A stretch of DNA of 64,000 bases from Pseudomonadota bacterium (GCA_018262095.1 JAGTRW010000004.1:152785-216784); one strand, 5' to 3'. Counted from the first letter of the stretch, positions 10,694 to 20,182 are shown. The notes: generated by a model not told the origin, from the letters alone. A program made the numbers and translations.

Positions 10694-13207
10694 ATGGGCC
10701 GACGTCGGGCGCCTGGTGCCTGGCCGTTTGTACGGCGCGGCTTGCCCGTCGTGATTTCGGCTGGGCTCTTGGGGCGGGAGGTGACTAGGGCAGCGCCGCC
10801 CGGGCGCTGGGGCAGGAGATCGCTGACGCTACGCCAGACCTTGCTGCTCGGTGCCGGTCTGGGGATTTTCCTGCCGGCATTGGTACTGGCCTGCTTCCAC
10901 ATATTCAGCACCTTTGACCGAGAGCTCGATTCGCGCGTTCGTGCTCCGCTGCAGCAGTACGCCGATGTGCTGGCGCGCGGCATGGCGCTGCCGATCTGGA
11001 CCATCGATAGCGACGCGGCCATCGAACTGGTCGACGCGGTCATGAGCAACCCCGACGTGGTCAGCATTACGGTGACCGACGAGTTCAAGGATGTGCTGGT
11101 GCGCCGGCAACGCAGCCCCAATCTCGATGGCCGGCGGCTGCGCGAGATACGCCCCATCGTTCATGACGGTGTGCAAATCGGCCAGGTGGCGGTCGAGCTT
11201 TCGGCGACGCGCGTCAAGAGCGCGCTGTGGCGGGAGCTGCTGATGCTCGCCGGAGCGCTGGCGGCGCAGGTATTGATCTCGTTCATCATCATTTTTCTGC
11301 TTTTCGAGCGGCGCATCATCGGGCCCTTGCAGGTACTGCAGCAGAGCACGCTGCGTTTCGCTCGCGGCGAGCTCGAGCAGCCGCTGCAGTGGCCTCGTCA
11401 GGACGAAATCGGTGACCTGGCGCAGGGGCTCGATCGCATGCGCAGCGATTTCGCGGCGCTGATCGACGAGCGCACGCGCACCGAGCGCAATTTGCGCCTG
11501 AGCGAGGCGCAGAATCGGGCGCTGGTTGCGGCGATCCCGGACCTCATTTTCACCAACCGCAGCGATGGTTTGTTCCTGGCGGTCCATGCGTCCGATCCGG
11601 GCCTGCTGATGTTGCCGCCGCAAGCTTTTTTGCAGCGCCGGATCGCCGAGATCATGCCCCAGCCGATCGCCGATCTGTTCATGAGCGCTTTCACGCGCGC
11701 GCTGGCGTCGGGTACGGTGCAGGAGGTGATCTATTCGCTTGAGATCGGCGGTCAGCAAAGGCACTTCGAGGCGCGGGTCGTTCCTTCCGATGAAGAGACG
11801 CTGGTTTCGATCGTTCGCGACATCAGCGAGCGAAAAAAGCACGAAGCCGAGATCGTCCGGCTCAACGCCGAGCTTGAGGATCGTGTGCGCCGGCGTACCG
11901 CCGACCTCGAAACGGCGAACCAGTCGCTGTCGCAGGCGAAAGTTCAGGCCGAAGCCGCGAGTCTGGCCAAGAGCACCTTTGTCGCCAACATGAGCCACGA
12001 GATCCGCACGCCGCTCAATGCGATCATCGGCTTAAGCCACCTGCTGCGCGCTGCCGGGGCGAGCCTGGAGCAGGCGCAGCGGCTCGACAAGATCGACAGC
12101 GCCGGCCGCCACCTGCTGGCGATCATCAACGATATCCTCGACCTGTCGAAAATCGAGGCCGGCCGAATGCAACTCGAAAGTGCCGATTTTCACCTGTCGG
12201 CGATCCTCGACAATGTCGCTTCGATCATCGGCGAGTCGGCGCGCAGCAAAGGCCTGGCGGTCGACATCGACGGTGATTCGGTGCCGCTGTGGCTGCGTGG
12301 CGATCCGATGCGATTGCGCCAGGCGCTGCTTAACTATGCCGGCAACGCCGTCAAGTTCACTGCCCAGGGGCGAATCGCGCTGCGCGCCCGCCTGCTCGCC
12401 GAGCATGACGGCGAATTGCTGGTGCGCTTCGCGGTCGAGGATTCCGGCATCGGCATCGCTCCCGAGCAGGTGGCCCGGTTGTTCCAGGCCTTCGAGCAGG
12501 CCGACGCGTCGATCACGCGCAAGTATGGCGGCACCGGCCTCGGGCTGACGATTACCCGGCGGCTGGCGCAACTGATCGCGACGGCGCCGCCGTCGCCGGC
12601 TGCCGCCGGCAGCGCCGCGCTGATGCATCTGGCTGATGGCTTGGGGATCAACGTCGCGCGTGGCGTCGCCGTCCTGAGCGGCAATTCCGACAAGTACCTG
12701 GAGCTGCTCGACCGCTTTGTCGAAGCGCACCTCGACGACATGCAGCGACTGGGCGATTGTCTCGCCGTCGACGACCACGCGGCGGCGCAGCGCCTGGCAC
12801 ACGATCTCAAGAGTGTCGCCAGTACGCTGGGTGTCGACCGACTGGCGGCGATGGCTGCCAATCTGGAGAGCGCTTTGCGCGCCGGCCCGGCCGCTCACCT
12901 CGTCGCCGACGACTGGCGCGCCGAAATGGGCGAGATCAGCGCCGAACTGGCGGCGCTGGCGGCGACGCTGCCGCCCCGCCCGAGCGTCGACTCGGCAAGC
13001 ACACCGGTCGATCGCCAGACGCTTGCCGGTGTGCTCGAGCGGCTTGCGCGCTTGCTGCAGAGCGGTGACGCCGCCAGCATCACCCTCTACGAGGCGCATG
13101 CTGCGCTGTTGCGAAGCGCGCTTGGCAGAGGCTGCGAACAGCTCGCACGACAAATCAATCGGTTTGATTTCGAACAGGCGGCCGCGACGCTGCGCGCGCT
13201 GCGCTAG
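10694..13207 (+). CDS. Membrane histidine kinase with C-terminal HPt domain, receiver missing
   Basis: 837-residue sensor kinase. Two membrane segments (about 49-70 and 183-205) flank a periplasmic region and are followed by HAMP, a PAS-like domain (about 275-380), a coiled coil, HisKA with the phosphoacceptor in [11 protein letters not shown] (His435) and HATPase_c with [18 protein letters not shown] and GGTGLGL. Directly after ITRRLAQLI (about 12578) the sequence jumps to [11 protein letters not shown] and then an HPt domain with RLAHDLKS (His703). The end of the ATPase domain (normally MGG...GxGSxF) and the receiver usually placed before HPt are absent, although the frame stays open. This looks like an in-frame deletion. 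The true start may lie downstream of 10694, because the first 40 residues are atypical. Confidence 0.85.
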   Translation: MGRRRAPGAWPFVRRGLPVVISAGLLGREVTRAAPPGRWGRRSLTLRQTLLLGAGLGIFLPALVLACFHIFSTFDRELDSRVRAPLQQYADVLARGMALPIWTIDSDAAIELVDAVMSNPDVVSITVTDEFKDVLVRRQRSPNLDGRRLREIRPIVHDGVQIGQVAVELSATRVKSALWRELLMLAGALAAQVLISFIIIFLLFERRIIGPLQVLQQSTLRFARGELEQPLQWPRQDEIGDLAQGLDRMRSDFAALIDERTRTERNLRLSEAQNRALVAAIPDLIFTNRSDGLFLAVHASDPGLLMLPPQAFLQRRIAEIMPQPIADLFMSAFTRALASGTVQEVIYSLEIGGQQRHFEARVVPSDEETLVSIVRDISERKKHEAEIVRLNAELEDRVRRRTADLETANQSLSQAKVQAEAASLAKSTFVANMSHEIRTPLNAIIGLSHLLRAAGASLEQAQRLDKIDSAGRHLLAIINDILDLSKIEAGRMQLESADFHLSAILDNVASIIGESARSKGLAVDIDGDSVPLWLRGDPMRLRQALLNYAGNAVKFTAQGRIALRARLLAEHDGELLVRFAVEDSGIGIAPEQVARLFQAFEQADASITRKYGGTGLGLTITRRLAQLIATAPPSPAAAGSAALMHLADGLGINVARGVAVLSGNSDKYLELLDRFVEAHLDDMQRLGDCLAVDDHAAAQRLAHDLKSVASTLGVDRLAAMAANLESALRAGPAAHLVADDWRAEMGEISAELAALAATLPPRPSVDSASTPVDRQTLAGVLERLARLLQSGDAASITLYEAHAALLRSALGRGCEQLARQINRFDFEQAAATLRALR

Positions 13208-13216
13208 ACCGGTTGT

Positions 13217-13645
13217 CTAGCGGCCTGCGACGCGCCTGACGGCTTCGAGGTACTGCTCGGCGTCGATCGCCCCGCCGCCCTGCTGCGCGCGCCACAGCGC
13301 TTCGCCCAGACACTCGAGGACCGCGTGTTCGGCGTCGTGCACTTCGCGCTTTTGACGCAGCGCCTGATACGCGGCGCGGATTCCCGCCGGCTGGTCGATG
13401 CTGATCTGATCGGCGATCGCCAGATGCAGCGAGAGATGCAGAAACGGGTTCATCTGCCCGCTCTCGGGAGTGAACTCCTGCATCACCGCCGTGTCCGGGG
13501 CTTCGAGCAGCGCGTGGTATTCCGGGTGCTGTTCGATGAGGTCGGCGGCGGTCGCTTCGGCGCCTTCGAGGACCTGCCGCGCGCGGTGTTTGCGCCAGGC
13601 GTCGCAGAAGAAAAGGCGAACCTGCTCACGTGAAGGATTGAACAC
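13217..13645 (-). CDS. DUF1841 family protein
   Basis: 142-residue cytosolic protein matching the DUF1841 family common in beta- and gammaproteobacteria; function unknown. Typical features are MFNPSREQVRLFF at the N-terminus, the HPEYHALLE segment and the conserved MNPFLHLSLHLAI block followed by HDAEHAVLECLGEALW. It lies three bases downstream of the pyrD stop on the same strand and so may be co-transcribed with pyrKD. It is convergent with the upstream kinase gene. Confidence 0.9.
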   Translation of the reverse strand: MFNPSREQVRLFFCDAWRKHRARQVLEGAEATAADLIEQHPEYHALLEAPDTAVMQEFTPESGQMNPFLHLSLHLAIADQISIDQPAGIRAAYQALRQKREVHDAEHAVLECLGEALWRAQQGGGAIDAEQYLEAVRRVAGR

Positions 13646-13648
13646 GGC

Positions 13649-14566
13649 TTAGGTTTCCAGCGCGCCGATCAGGCTCTTGACGTCGGCGACGCCGTTGGCC
13701 ACCAGCCAGGCTTCCATCTCTTCGGCGATCGTTTGCGCGGCGCCGGGGTTGATGAAACTCGCGGTGCCGACCTGGACCGCGCTGGCGCCGGCGAGAATGA
13801 ACTCGAGCGCATCGGTGGCGTTCATGATGCCGCCGATGCCGACGATCGGCACCTTGACCGCCCGCGCGACCAACCAGACCATGCGCAGCGCGACCGGTTT
13901 GATCGCCGGACCGGAGAGACCGCCGGTGATGTTGGCCAGCACCGGACGGCGTTTCTTAAGGTCGATCGCCATGCCGATCAGCGTGTTGATCAGCGACAGC
14001 GCATCGGCGCCGGCGTCGACGCAGGCGTGCGCCATGGCGACGATGTCGGTGACGTTGGGCGAGAGCTTGACGATCAGCGGTTTCTTGGTCGCCGCCCGAC
14101 ACGCCGCGACGACGCTCGCGGCGCAGGACGGATCGGTACCGAAGACGATCCCGCCCTGCTTGACGTTGGGGCACGAGATGTTCATCTCGAGCGCCGCAAT
14201 TTCGGGGATCTCGTCGAGGCGGCGCGCCATCTCGGCGTATTCGTCGATCGTTCCGCCAAAGAAGTTGGCGATCGCCGGCGTGTCGACGGTACGCAGAAAA
14301 GGCACTTTCTTGGCGACGAAGGCGTCGATGCCGACGTTCTGCAGACCGATGGCGTTGAGCATGCCGCCCGGCGTTTCGACGATGCGCGGCGTCGGGTTGC
14401 CGGCGCGCGGTTTGAGACAAAGCCCCTTGGTGACGAAGGCGCCGATCTTGTGCAAGTCGACGTGCTCGGCAAATTCCGCACCGTAGCCGAAGGTCCCCGA
14501 TGCCGTCATGACCGGATTGCGCAGGGCAATTCCGGCGAGGTTGACGCTCATGTCAGGCGTGCTCAT
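13649..14566 (-). CDS. pyrD: Dihydroorotate dehydrogenase class 1B, catalytic subunit
   Basis: FMN-containing subunit (305 aa) that interconverts dihydroorotate and orotate in pyrimidine metabolism. Class 1 signatures are ASGTFGYG near the N-terminus, the active-site loop [11 protein letters not shown] with its catalytic Cys, LSPNVTDI, and the FMN-phosphate region [25 protein letters not shown]. Pairing with pyrK directly upstream makes it class 1B (NAD-linked). The start ATG at 14566 overlaps the pyrK stop (ATGA) and has GGGAG upstream, so the longer open frame is not used. A second, class 2 dihydroorotate dehydrogenase lies at 28503-29519. Confidence 0.95.
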   Translation of the reverse strand: MSTPDMSVNLAGIALRNPVMTASGTFGYGAEFAEHVDLHKIGAFVTKGLCLKPRAGNPTPRIVETPGGMLNAIGLQNVGIDAFVAKKVPFLRTVDTPAIANFFGGTIDEYAEMARRLDEIPEIAALEMNISCPNVKQGGIVFGTDPSCAASVVAACRAATKKPLIVKLSPNVTDIVAMAHACVDAGADALSLINTLIGMAIDLKKRRPVLANITGGLSGPAIKPVALRMVWLVARAVKVPIVGIGGIMNATDALEFILAGASAVQVGTASFINPGAAQTIAEEMEAWLVANGVADVKSLIGALET

Positions 14567-15390
14567 TTCTGAAACTCCCATTTGAGTTCGCTGGAATCGA
14601 AGACCGGCCCCTCGGTGCATACGCAGCGGTAGTCGGGCGTTTCCGGTGAGTGCCCGTGGCCGGTCGCGACGCAGCCCAGGCAGGCGCCGACGCCGCAGGC
14701 CATGTAGCCTTCGAGCGAGACCTGGCAGGGAATCTTGTAGCTTTCGGCAATCTTCGCCACGGCGTTGAGCATGCCGTCGGGTCCGCAGGCGTAGAGCGTG
14801 GCCTTACCTTTGAGCGCGTCGAGGCGGCGCTTCAAGGCCTCGGTCACCAGCCCCTGCTCGCCCAGCGAACCATCCTCGGTGGCCGTATAGCATTCGACGC
14901 CGAGGCGCTTGAATTCGGTGATGCACAGGATGTCGTCGCGGCTTCTGCCGCCGGCGAAAAGGCGCACCGGCGATTTCTTCTCGGTGAGTTCGCGGGCCAG
15001 CAGGTAGAGCGGCGCGAGTCCGATGCCGCCGCCGACCAGCAGCTTTTCCTCGTCAGGCTTGCCCTGGTCGAAGCCGGTGCCGAGCGGGCCGAGAATGTCG
15101 AGCAGATCGGTCTCGTGCAGCGCGGCAAGCATCGCCGTTCCCTTGCCGACGACGCGGTAGAGCATTTCGAAATACGGTTGCGGCAGCGAACCGCTTTGCG
15201 GCGGCGTATAGACGCCGACGTCGAAGACGGCGAACGGGCGGCGCAACAGCGGATCGATCGCGCCGCTGACGCGAACCATGATGAACTGCCCGGGCGTTGC
15301 TGCCGAGAACGCCGGCGGCGCGGTCAGGCGCATGCGCCAGTAGCCGGGAGAAATCTCGACGTTGGAAAGGATCATCGATGTGAACTGCAC
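14563..15390 (-). CDS. pyrK: Dihydroorotate dehydrogenase electron transfer subunit PyrK
   Basis: FAD and 2Fe-2S protein that passes electrons between PyrD (class 1B) and NAD. The ferredoxin-reductase-like fold is visible as RRPFAVFDV (FAD), [15 protein letters not shown] (nucleotide) and YACGPDGML. The 2Fe-2S site is CGVGACLGC plus a downstream Cys in YRCVC. Start choice: AAGGAG is one base from ATG 15396 but seven bases from GTG 15390, so GTG 15390 (about 275 aa) is preferred; ATG 15396 would add only two residues. The open frame beyond that is not coding. The stop overlaps pyrD by four bases, indicating a coupled pair. Confidence 0.94.
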   Translation of the reverse strand: MQFTSMILSNVEISPGYWRMRLTAPPAFSAATPGQFIMVRVSGAIDPLLRRPFAVFDVGVYTPPQSGSLPQPYFEMLYRVVGKGTAMLAALHETDLLDILGPLGTGFDQGKPDEEKLLVGGGIGLAPLYLLARELTEKKSPVRLFAGGRSRDDILCITEFKRLGVECYTATEDGSLGEQGLVTEALKRRLDALKGKATLYACGPDGMLNAVAKIAESYKIPCQVSLEGYMACGVGACLGCVATGHGHSPETPDYRCVCTEGPVFDSSELKWEFQK

Positions 15391-15502
15391 GAGCATTCTC
15401 CTTGTGTCTTTTGTGCTGCTTTGGGCGCGACTTGGGCTGACGACACCGCCGCTTGGCAGCGGTGCGCCGCCGGCTGATCCATTGCGATACTTCGCGGCCG
15501 GC

Positions 15503-15829
15503 TCAGAATTCGGGAACTCGCAGTTGGTACTCGGCGGCGACTTCGCCGAGAAGCGCCAGGCGGGTGTCGGCATCGGATGCCAGCGCCTGGCTGATCTTCT
15601 GGTTGAAGCGGACGAGAATCTCCTTGGCGCGGTCGGAAAATTCACCGGAAACGCCCTGGTCTTCGTATTGAGCGACATACGAATGAGCGGCGGTGCCGAT
15701 CACGAAATAAAGGCCGGCATTGGCCGAGTCGCGGCTCATCAATTCAAACATGTCCTTGTAGAGGCGTTTGAAGTCGTCGGTTCCGGCGCCTGAGTTGCCG
15801 AATCGGTCGGCTGCGTCTTGAAAGTTCAT
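15503..15829 (-). CDS. Hypothetical protein, 108 aa, coupled to the OPRT-like gene
   Basis: Small soluble, mainly helical protein of unknown function. Its centre (LYKDMFELMSRDSANAGLYFVIG) and C-terminal part (DRAKEILVRFNQKISQAL) suggest a helical bundle. ATG 15829 is supported by AAAGGA five bases upstream and overlaps the stop of the OPRT-like gene by four bases (ATGA). It is therefore the last gene of the MFS-amidohydrolase-regulator-OPRT group. The upstream part of the open frame is overlap with that gene. Confidence 0.75.
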   Translation of the reverse strand: MNFQDAADRFGNSGAGTDDFKRLYKDMFELMSRDSANAGLYFVIGTAAHSYVAQYEDQGVSGEFSDRAKEILVRFNQKISQALASDADTRLALLGEVAAEYQLRVPEF

Positions 15830-16569
15830 ATCAATCCTTTCGTTTCTGGTTTGACGGAGGATTTTCCGCCGTGGGCGTGCGACCAACGAATCGGGTCGGC
15901 CAGGAAAATTTCCAGTTCAGCGAGTTCGCGCGCGGTGAAGGCTGAGTTCTGACGCGCGACCGGCAAAACGTCCTGCCAGGTGGCCAGCGAATGCACGGTG
16001 ACGCCCATGGTATCGAGCACCGTTTTGGTCGGAAAGGTGCCGTAGTCGAAGATCACGAAGACATCGCTGACCTGCAGGCCGGCCTCGGCAATCGCCCGGC
16101 AGCTATTGACGACCGAATGGCCTCCCGACATCAGGTCGTCGACCAGCAACACGCGATCTCCGGGGTGGGTCACGCCAACGACCTGTCGGCCCGGCCCCAG
16201 GCCTTTGCGCTGCTTGCGGACGTACTGCATGGGCAGTTCGAGGGCGTCGGCGATCCAGGCGGCGAGCGCGATGCCGCTCGCCTCGGCGCCGGCGACCGAG
16301 GCAATTCCGTCGAGGCAATGGCGCTCACGCAGCAGATCGAGCGCGTAATGAACCAGTTTGCGTCGCAGGTCGGGAAACGAAATCAGCCGCCGGCATTCCA
16401 TGTAGACCGGGCTCGCCCAGCCCGACGGCAGGCGGAAAGGCTCATCCGTATGAACCTCGATGCACCCCGCCGAGAGCAGCGAGCGCGAAACGTCCTCGGC
16501 CGTATTGGAATGACGCGGGGCGGGAGAAGGAGTGGCTTGGGTCACGGGTGAGCTCCGAATTGCGTTCAT
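15826..16569 (-). CDS. Orotate phosphoribosyltransferase-like protein
   Basis: 247-residue type I phosphoribosyltransferase most like orotate phosphoribosyltransferase (orotate plus PRPP to OMP). The substrate loop FRLPSGWASPVYMECRRL resembles the OPRT FxLxSGxxSPxYxxxR motif, and YVRKQRKGLGPGRQV corresponds to the flexible catalytic loop. The PRPP motif reads VLLVDDLMSGGHSV where canonical PyrE has ED-hydrophobic-TTG, so it is a divergent subfamily. ATG 16569 shares one base with the stop of the XRE gene (TAATG), which sets the start. The context (regulator, transporter, carbamoylase, pyrKD downstream) suggests salvage or regulation of pyrimidine intermediates rather than the housekeeping PyrE. 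Confidence 0.82.
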   Translation of the reverse strand: MNAIRSSPVTQATPSPAPRHSNTAEDVSRSLLSAGCIEVHTDEPFRLPSGWASPVYMECRRLISFPDLRRKLVHYALDLLRERHCLDGIASVAGAEASGIALAAWIADALELPMQYVRKQRKGLGPGRQVVGVTHPGDRVLLVDDLMSGGHSVVNSCRAIAEAGLQVSDVFVIFDYGTFPTKTVLDTMGVTVHSLATWQDVLPVARQNSAFTARELAELEIFLADPIRWSHAHGGKSSVKPETKGLI

Positions 16570-17492
16570 TATGACCGGGTCCGGTCGAGCAGCTTGCGCA
16601 AATGCGCCGCGCCAGCCTTGCCTTTGTGCGCGGTTTTCCATAAACGGTCGATCATTTCATCGTACATTTTCACAGGTTCGGGCGAGGCTGTCACCATGGC
16701 AATGCCGTTGCGGATATTGGGCAGCTCGCCGAGCCTGAATGGGCTCACCGCCAGCAGCGATCTGCCGGCGGCAAAAAGCAGCTGAAAACTGGTCGCCGGC
16801 ATGGCATCGTCGACCAGCCCGATCTGCACGTACATCGGCTCGTCGTCCATCAATTCGGCGATCCGGCGAACCTCCTGCCTCGCCGCCTCAATGCGCTTGC
16901 GGCGAATGGTTTCGCTGACGTCCAGGTTGCCGACCAGACCGGTGTGCAGGAAGCGCTTGAGCTCGCGCAAGCCGATCAGGCTCACGATGTTGGGGCGCTG
17001 CTTGGCGAAAGAGTTCTTGCGTTCCTGCAAGATCGTCAGGATTCGATCGACCTCGGCGGCGAGCGAGCTGCTGCTGTCGTTCGCGCTCGTCTCTTGGGGC
17101 AGGGATTCGAGCAGCATCAGCCGCAGGTAATCAAAATATTCGTCCGACGCCAGCAGCAGCGAAATCGGCTCGAAATGGGCGACGATGCGCTCGGCGCTTT
17201 GCTCGATTTGGCGCATGCGTTCGAGGAAGCCAAGCGCCGTCGAGTAGTACTCGACTTCGACGCCGAGCAGCGAGGCCATCGAGGTGCCGAGCAGTTGCGC
17301 CAGCCTTTCGATCGTCTCGATCTTGACGATTTTTCCCTGTTCCATGCGATAGACCACCGCGCGCGAGACGCCGAGCTCTGCGGCAACGTCTTCGGCGAGC
17401 AGGGAAGCGCCGATGCGGTAAGCGCGCAGGCGATTGCCCAGCTCCTCGTAGTTGATCGACGAGAGGAATGATGGCGTGTGATCTTTTGGCAT
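16569..17492 (-). CDS. XRE-family transcriptional regulator with large C-terminal domain
   Basis: 307-residue DNA-binding protein. The N-terminal Cro/CI helix-turn-helix occupies about residues 15-70 (LAEDVAAELGVSRAVVYRMEQGK, then LAQLLGTSMASLLGV). The remaining 230 residues have no motif I recognise and probably bind an effector. It is co-directional with and downstream of the M20 hydrolase (34-base gap) and coupled by TAATG to the OPRT-like gene. It is thus the likely local regulator of this small cluster. The ligand is unknown. Confidence 0.87.
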   Translation of the reverse strand: MPKDHTPSFLSSINYEELGNRLRAYRIGASLLAEDVAAELGVSRAVVYRMEQGKIVKIETIERLAQLLGTSMASLLGVEVEYYSTALGFLERMRQIEQSAERIVAHFEPISLLLASDEYFDYLRLMLLESLPQETSANDSSSSLAAEVDRILTILQERKNSFAKQRPNIVSLIGLRELKRFLHTGLVGNLDVSETIRRKRIEAARQEVRRIAELMDDEPMYVQIGLVDDAMPATSFQLLFAAGRSLLAVSPFRLGELPNIRNGIAMVTASPEPVKMYDEMIDRLWKTAHKGKAGAAHLRKLLDRTRS

Positions 17493-17526
17493 GGTGCTTA
17501 TTTACGGGTTCCGTTCTCGCGGCGGC

Positions 17527-18783
17527 TCATGACAGGGCGTTGATCGTTTGCTCAAGGACCTGGACGCCCTGCATGAAGTCACTCATTTCCATCGCCTCGT
17601 CGGGATTGTGCGAGCCGTTCTGGTTGCGGATGAACAGCATGCCGCTCGGAATTCCGGCATTTTCGAACAGCGAAGCGTCGTGTCCGGCGCCGCTGGGGAT
17701 GACCTCAAAAGGCGTTCCCTGCTCGGCGCAGGTTTTTGACAACAGGTCGCAGAGCTGCCTATCCATGACCGCCGGATTCGACAGCAGGCGGCGGTCAAAC
17801 TCGAAACGCACCTGTCGCTCGCGGCTGATCGCGGTGCATTCAGCGCGCATCAACTGGTAGAAGGCTTCGAGCGTGTCGATGCTCTTGCTGCGCACTTCGA
17901 AACTGAATTTGACCTGGCTCGGGATGCGCGTGACGGCGTGTTCGGCCGGATTGGTCGACATGATTCCGCTGGTCACCACCAGGTCGGTGCCGCGCTCGAG
18001 CAGCACGCTCCAGTGCTCGTCGAGGCGCATGATCAGGTCGGCGACGGCGAACAAGGCGTCGCGGCGCAGCCAGCGCGGTACGGCGCCGGAATGGCCGGCT
18101 TCGCCGATACACTGTACGGTGTTGTGGCGGATGTTGCCGCGAATTCCGGAAACCACCGCCAGCGGCAGCTTGCGCGCGACCATCACCGGCCCTTGTTCGA
18201 TGTGCAGCTCGAGATAGGCGCGAACCCGGCTCGGGTCGAACAGCGGTTTCTGCAGCTCGATGGCCGCGAGGTCGGCACCGACGCGCTGCAGGCAGGTGGC
18301 CAGAGAGTCGCCCGTATTGCGTTGCTTGAGTGCCAGATCGTCGCTGTCGAGCTGACCAAACAAGGCGCTCGACCCGCAATAGGCCTTGCCGAACCAGGCG
18401 CTTTCCTCGCCGCGAATGCCGATCACCTGCAGCGGAACGGCCGACGGCTTTCCCGACTGTTTCTGCGCCAGCAGGCAGAGCAAGCCGGCGACGACTCCGG
18501 CCAGGCCGTCGTAGTTTCCCCCCTGGGGGACCGAGTCGAGGTGCGAACCGCACCACACCGAGGCGCCTTCGGCGCAAGTCTGCGGCAGGCGAAACAGCAG
18601 GTTGGCGGCGCGGTCGCTGCTGACCTCGAGCCCTTGCTCGACGGCGAACTCGCGCAAAAAGTCGGCGGCGACCGATTCGCCGCTGCCATAACTCTCACGC
18701 GTGACGCCGACGCCGTCGGAGGTGAGTTCGCGAATTTTTGAGAAAAGCATCTCGGCGACTGGGCGCAGTTCCAGAATGTCCAT
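17527..18783 (-). CDS. M20-family amidohydrolase (hydantoinase/carbamoylase type)
   Basis: 418-residue metal-dependent hydrolase of the N-carbamoyl-L-amino acid hydrolase, allantoate amidohydrolase and beta-ureidopropionase group. Metal-site motifs are WCGSHLDSVPQGGNYDG (His and Asp), GEESAWFG (acidic pair), YLELHIEQGP (His) and the C-terminal GAGHDASLF (His). The start is the ATG giving MDILELRPVAEML; the upstream extension lacks similarity. Exact substrate cannot be read from the sequence. Because it sits with an OPRT-like protein and pyrKD, N-carbamoyl-L-aspartate (ureidosuccinate) is an attractive candidate, but allantoate or other carbamoyl amino acids remain possible. Confidence 0.86.
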   Translation of the reverse strand: MDILELRPVAEMLFSKIRELTSDGVGVTRESYGSGESVAADFLREFAVEQGLEVSSDRAANLLFRLPQTCAEGASVWCGSHLDSVPQGGNYDGLAGVVAGLLCLLAQKQSGKPSAVPLQVIGIRGEESAWFGKAYCGSSALFGQLDSDDLALKQRNTGDSLATCLQRVGADLAAIELQKPLFDPSRVRAYLELHIEQGPVMVARKLPLAVVSGIRGNIRHNTVQCIGEAGHSGAVPRWLRRDALFAVADLIMRLDEHWSVLLERGTDLVVTSGIMSTNPAEHAVTRIPSQVKFSFEVRSKSIDTLEAFYQLMRAECTAISRERQVRFEFDRRLLSNPAVMDRQLCDLLSKTCAEQGTPFEVIPSGAGHDASLFENAGIPSGMLFIRNQNGSHNPDEAMEMSDFMQGVQVLEQTINALS

Positions 18784-18889
18784 GCAGGGTTTCCAGGAAT
18801 TTATTCGGCAGGCTGCGTACGACGCAGACAAATCTTGGTCGTCAATTGACGCGCGTGGCAAAAGGTATATCGGGTGAAACCGGCCAGGC

Positions 18890-18912
18890 CGCCCAGACTT
18901 GAAGTCTGGGCG
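18890..18912. repeat. Intercistronic palindrome between MFS and M20 genes
   Basis: Perfect 11-bp inverted repeat with a single central base. It can fold as a 9-bp stem with a 5-base loop in the mRNA of the minus-strand cluster. No T-run follows on the minus strand, so it is more likely an mRNA-stability or attenuation hairpin than a full terminator. It lies within a 151-base gap that is otherwise featureless. Confidence 0.55.
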
Positions 18913-18934
18913 ATCGCCCGGCCGGGCAATCTTT

Positions 18935-20182
18935 CTACTTGAGTTCCGTACCCTTGAGTTCCGGGATCAGGAACACCGTGGCGACCATGTCGGCCAGGTA
19001 GATCAAGGCCAGCAACGCAATCGCGGTCTGGAACGAATACGCCGTGGCCAGCGCGCCGACGACGACCGGGCCGAAGCCGCCGACGCCGCGACCGATGTTG
19101 AAGAGAACGTTCTGCGCGGTGGCCCGCGCTTCGGTCGGATACGCTTCCGACATCACCGCGCCGTAGCCGCCCATCATGCCGTTGACGAACATACCGAGCA
19201 GCGCGCCGGCCCACAACATGGTCGTCGGGTCGGAAAGGCTCGAATAGACCAGCACCATGACGACGGCGCCGGTCTGGAACAGCAGGAAGCTCGGCTTGCG
19301 GCCGATGCGGTCGGCGAGCTGCCCGAAGATCCAGATGCCGGACATCATCCCGACGATGGTGACGGCGGTCCACATCGACGATTTGGTGAGGTTGAAGCCC
19401 AGTTGCTTGGCGAGGAAGTTCGGCATCCAGATCATGATGCCGTAATAGCCGAAGTTCTGCACCGAGCACAGCACGACGACTCCGGCGCTGATTTTGGCCG
19501 TCGCTTTGTCCTTGATCAGCAGCTTGAACGCTTCACCGAGCGACTTGCGCTTGGCGGTGGTTTTGACGAACAGCTCGGGCTCGTGCAACCTGTTGCGGAT
19601 GAACCAGGCGACGAAGGCCGGAATCACGCCGACCAGGAACATGCCGCGCCAGCCGATCGCCGGCAGCAATACGGGTGTCAGCAAGGCAGCGGCCAGCACG
19701 CCGATCTGCCAGCCGAGCGCGACATACGAGGTGGCTTTGGCGCGGTGCTTGGCCGGCCAGGCCTCGGCGGCCAGGGCCATGCCGATGCCAAACTCGCCGC
19801 CGAGGCCGATGCCGGCGACGGTGCGGTAAATCAGCAGATCCCAGTAGCCGGTGGCAAAAGCACACAGTCCGGTGGCCACGGCGAAAAGAACGATGGTCCA
19901 GGTGAGCACCCGAATGCGGCCGAAATGATCGCTGAGCGCACCAAAAATGAGCCCGCCGGCGACGGCGCCGATCAAGGTCCAGGTGACCAGTGATCCGGCT
20001 TGCGTCGGCGTGAAGTGCAGTTCGGCCGAAATCGACGACAGCATGAAGCCCAGGATCAGCAAGTCAAAGCCGTCCATGGCGTAGCCTACGGTCGATCCGG
20101 CCAGAGCCTTCCAGCCGTAACTGCTGACCTGGTGCCCGTCGCTTCCAACATCTGAAGCGACCGGGGTGGCGGTGGTATTCAT
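18935..20182 (-). CDS. MFS transporter, AAHS/sialate-type aromatic or organic acid:H+ symporter
   Basis: 415-residue inner-membrane protein with 12 predicted membrane segments. The first segment carries the DGFDLLILGFML motif typical of the acid:H+ symporter families. The loop 2-3 signature is GALSDHFGRIRVL, and GIGLGGEFGIGMALAAEAWPA is the TM4-5 signature. The second-half loop ADRIGRKPSFLL is intact. ATG 20182 has AGGGAGA upstream. It is the first gene of the minus-strand group that continues with the M20 hydrolase, XRE regulator and OPRT-like gene, so a carboxylated substrate such as orotate, dihydroorotate or a ureido acid is plausible but unproven. Confidence 0.88.
   Translation of the reverse strand: MNTTATPVASDVGSDGHQVSSYGWKALAGSTVGYAMDGFDLLILGFMLSSISAELHFTPTQAGSLVTWTLIGAVAGGLIFGALSDHFGRIRVLTWTIVLFAVATGLCAFATGYWDLLIYRTVAGIGLGGEFGIGMALAAEAWPAKHRAKATSYVALGWQIGVLAAALLTPVLLPAIGWRGMFLVGVIPAFVAWFIRNRLHEPELFVKTTAKRKSLGEAFKLLIKDKATAKISAGVVVLCSVQNFGYYGIMIWMPNFLAKQLGFNLTKSSMWTAVTIVGMMSGIWIFGQLADRIGRKPSFLLFQTGAVVMVLVYSSLSDPTTMLWAGALLGMFVNGMMGGYGAVMSEAYPTEARATAQNVLFNIGRGVGGFGPVVVGALATAYSFQTAIALLALIYLADMVATVFLIPELKGTELK

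Noticed and set aside
9721..11157. 478-codon minus-strand frame across the GGDEF and kinase genes
   Set aside because: Spans two real genes and their spacer on the other strand, no recognisable motif.
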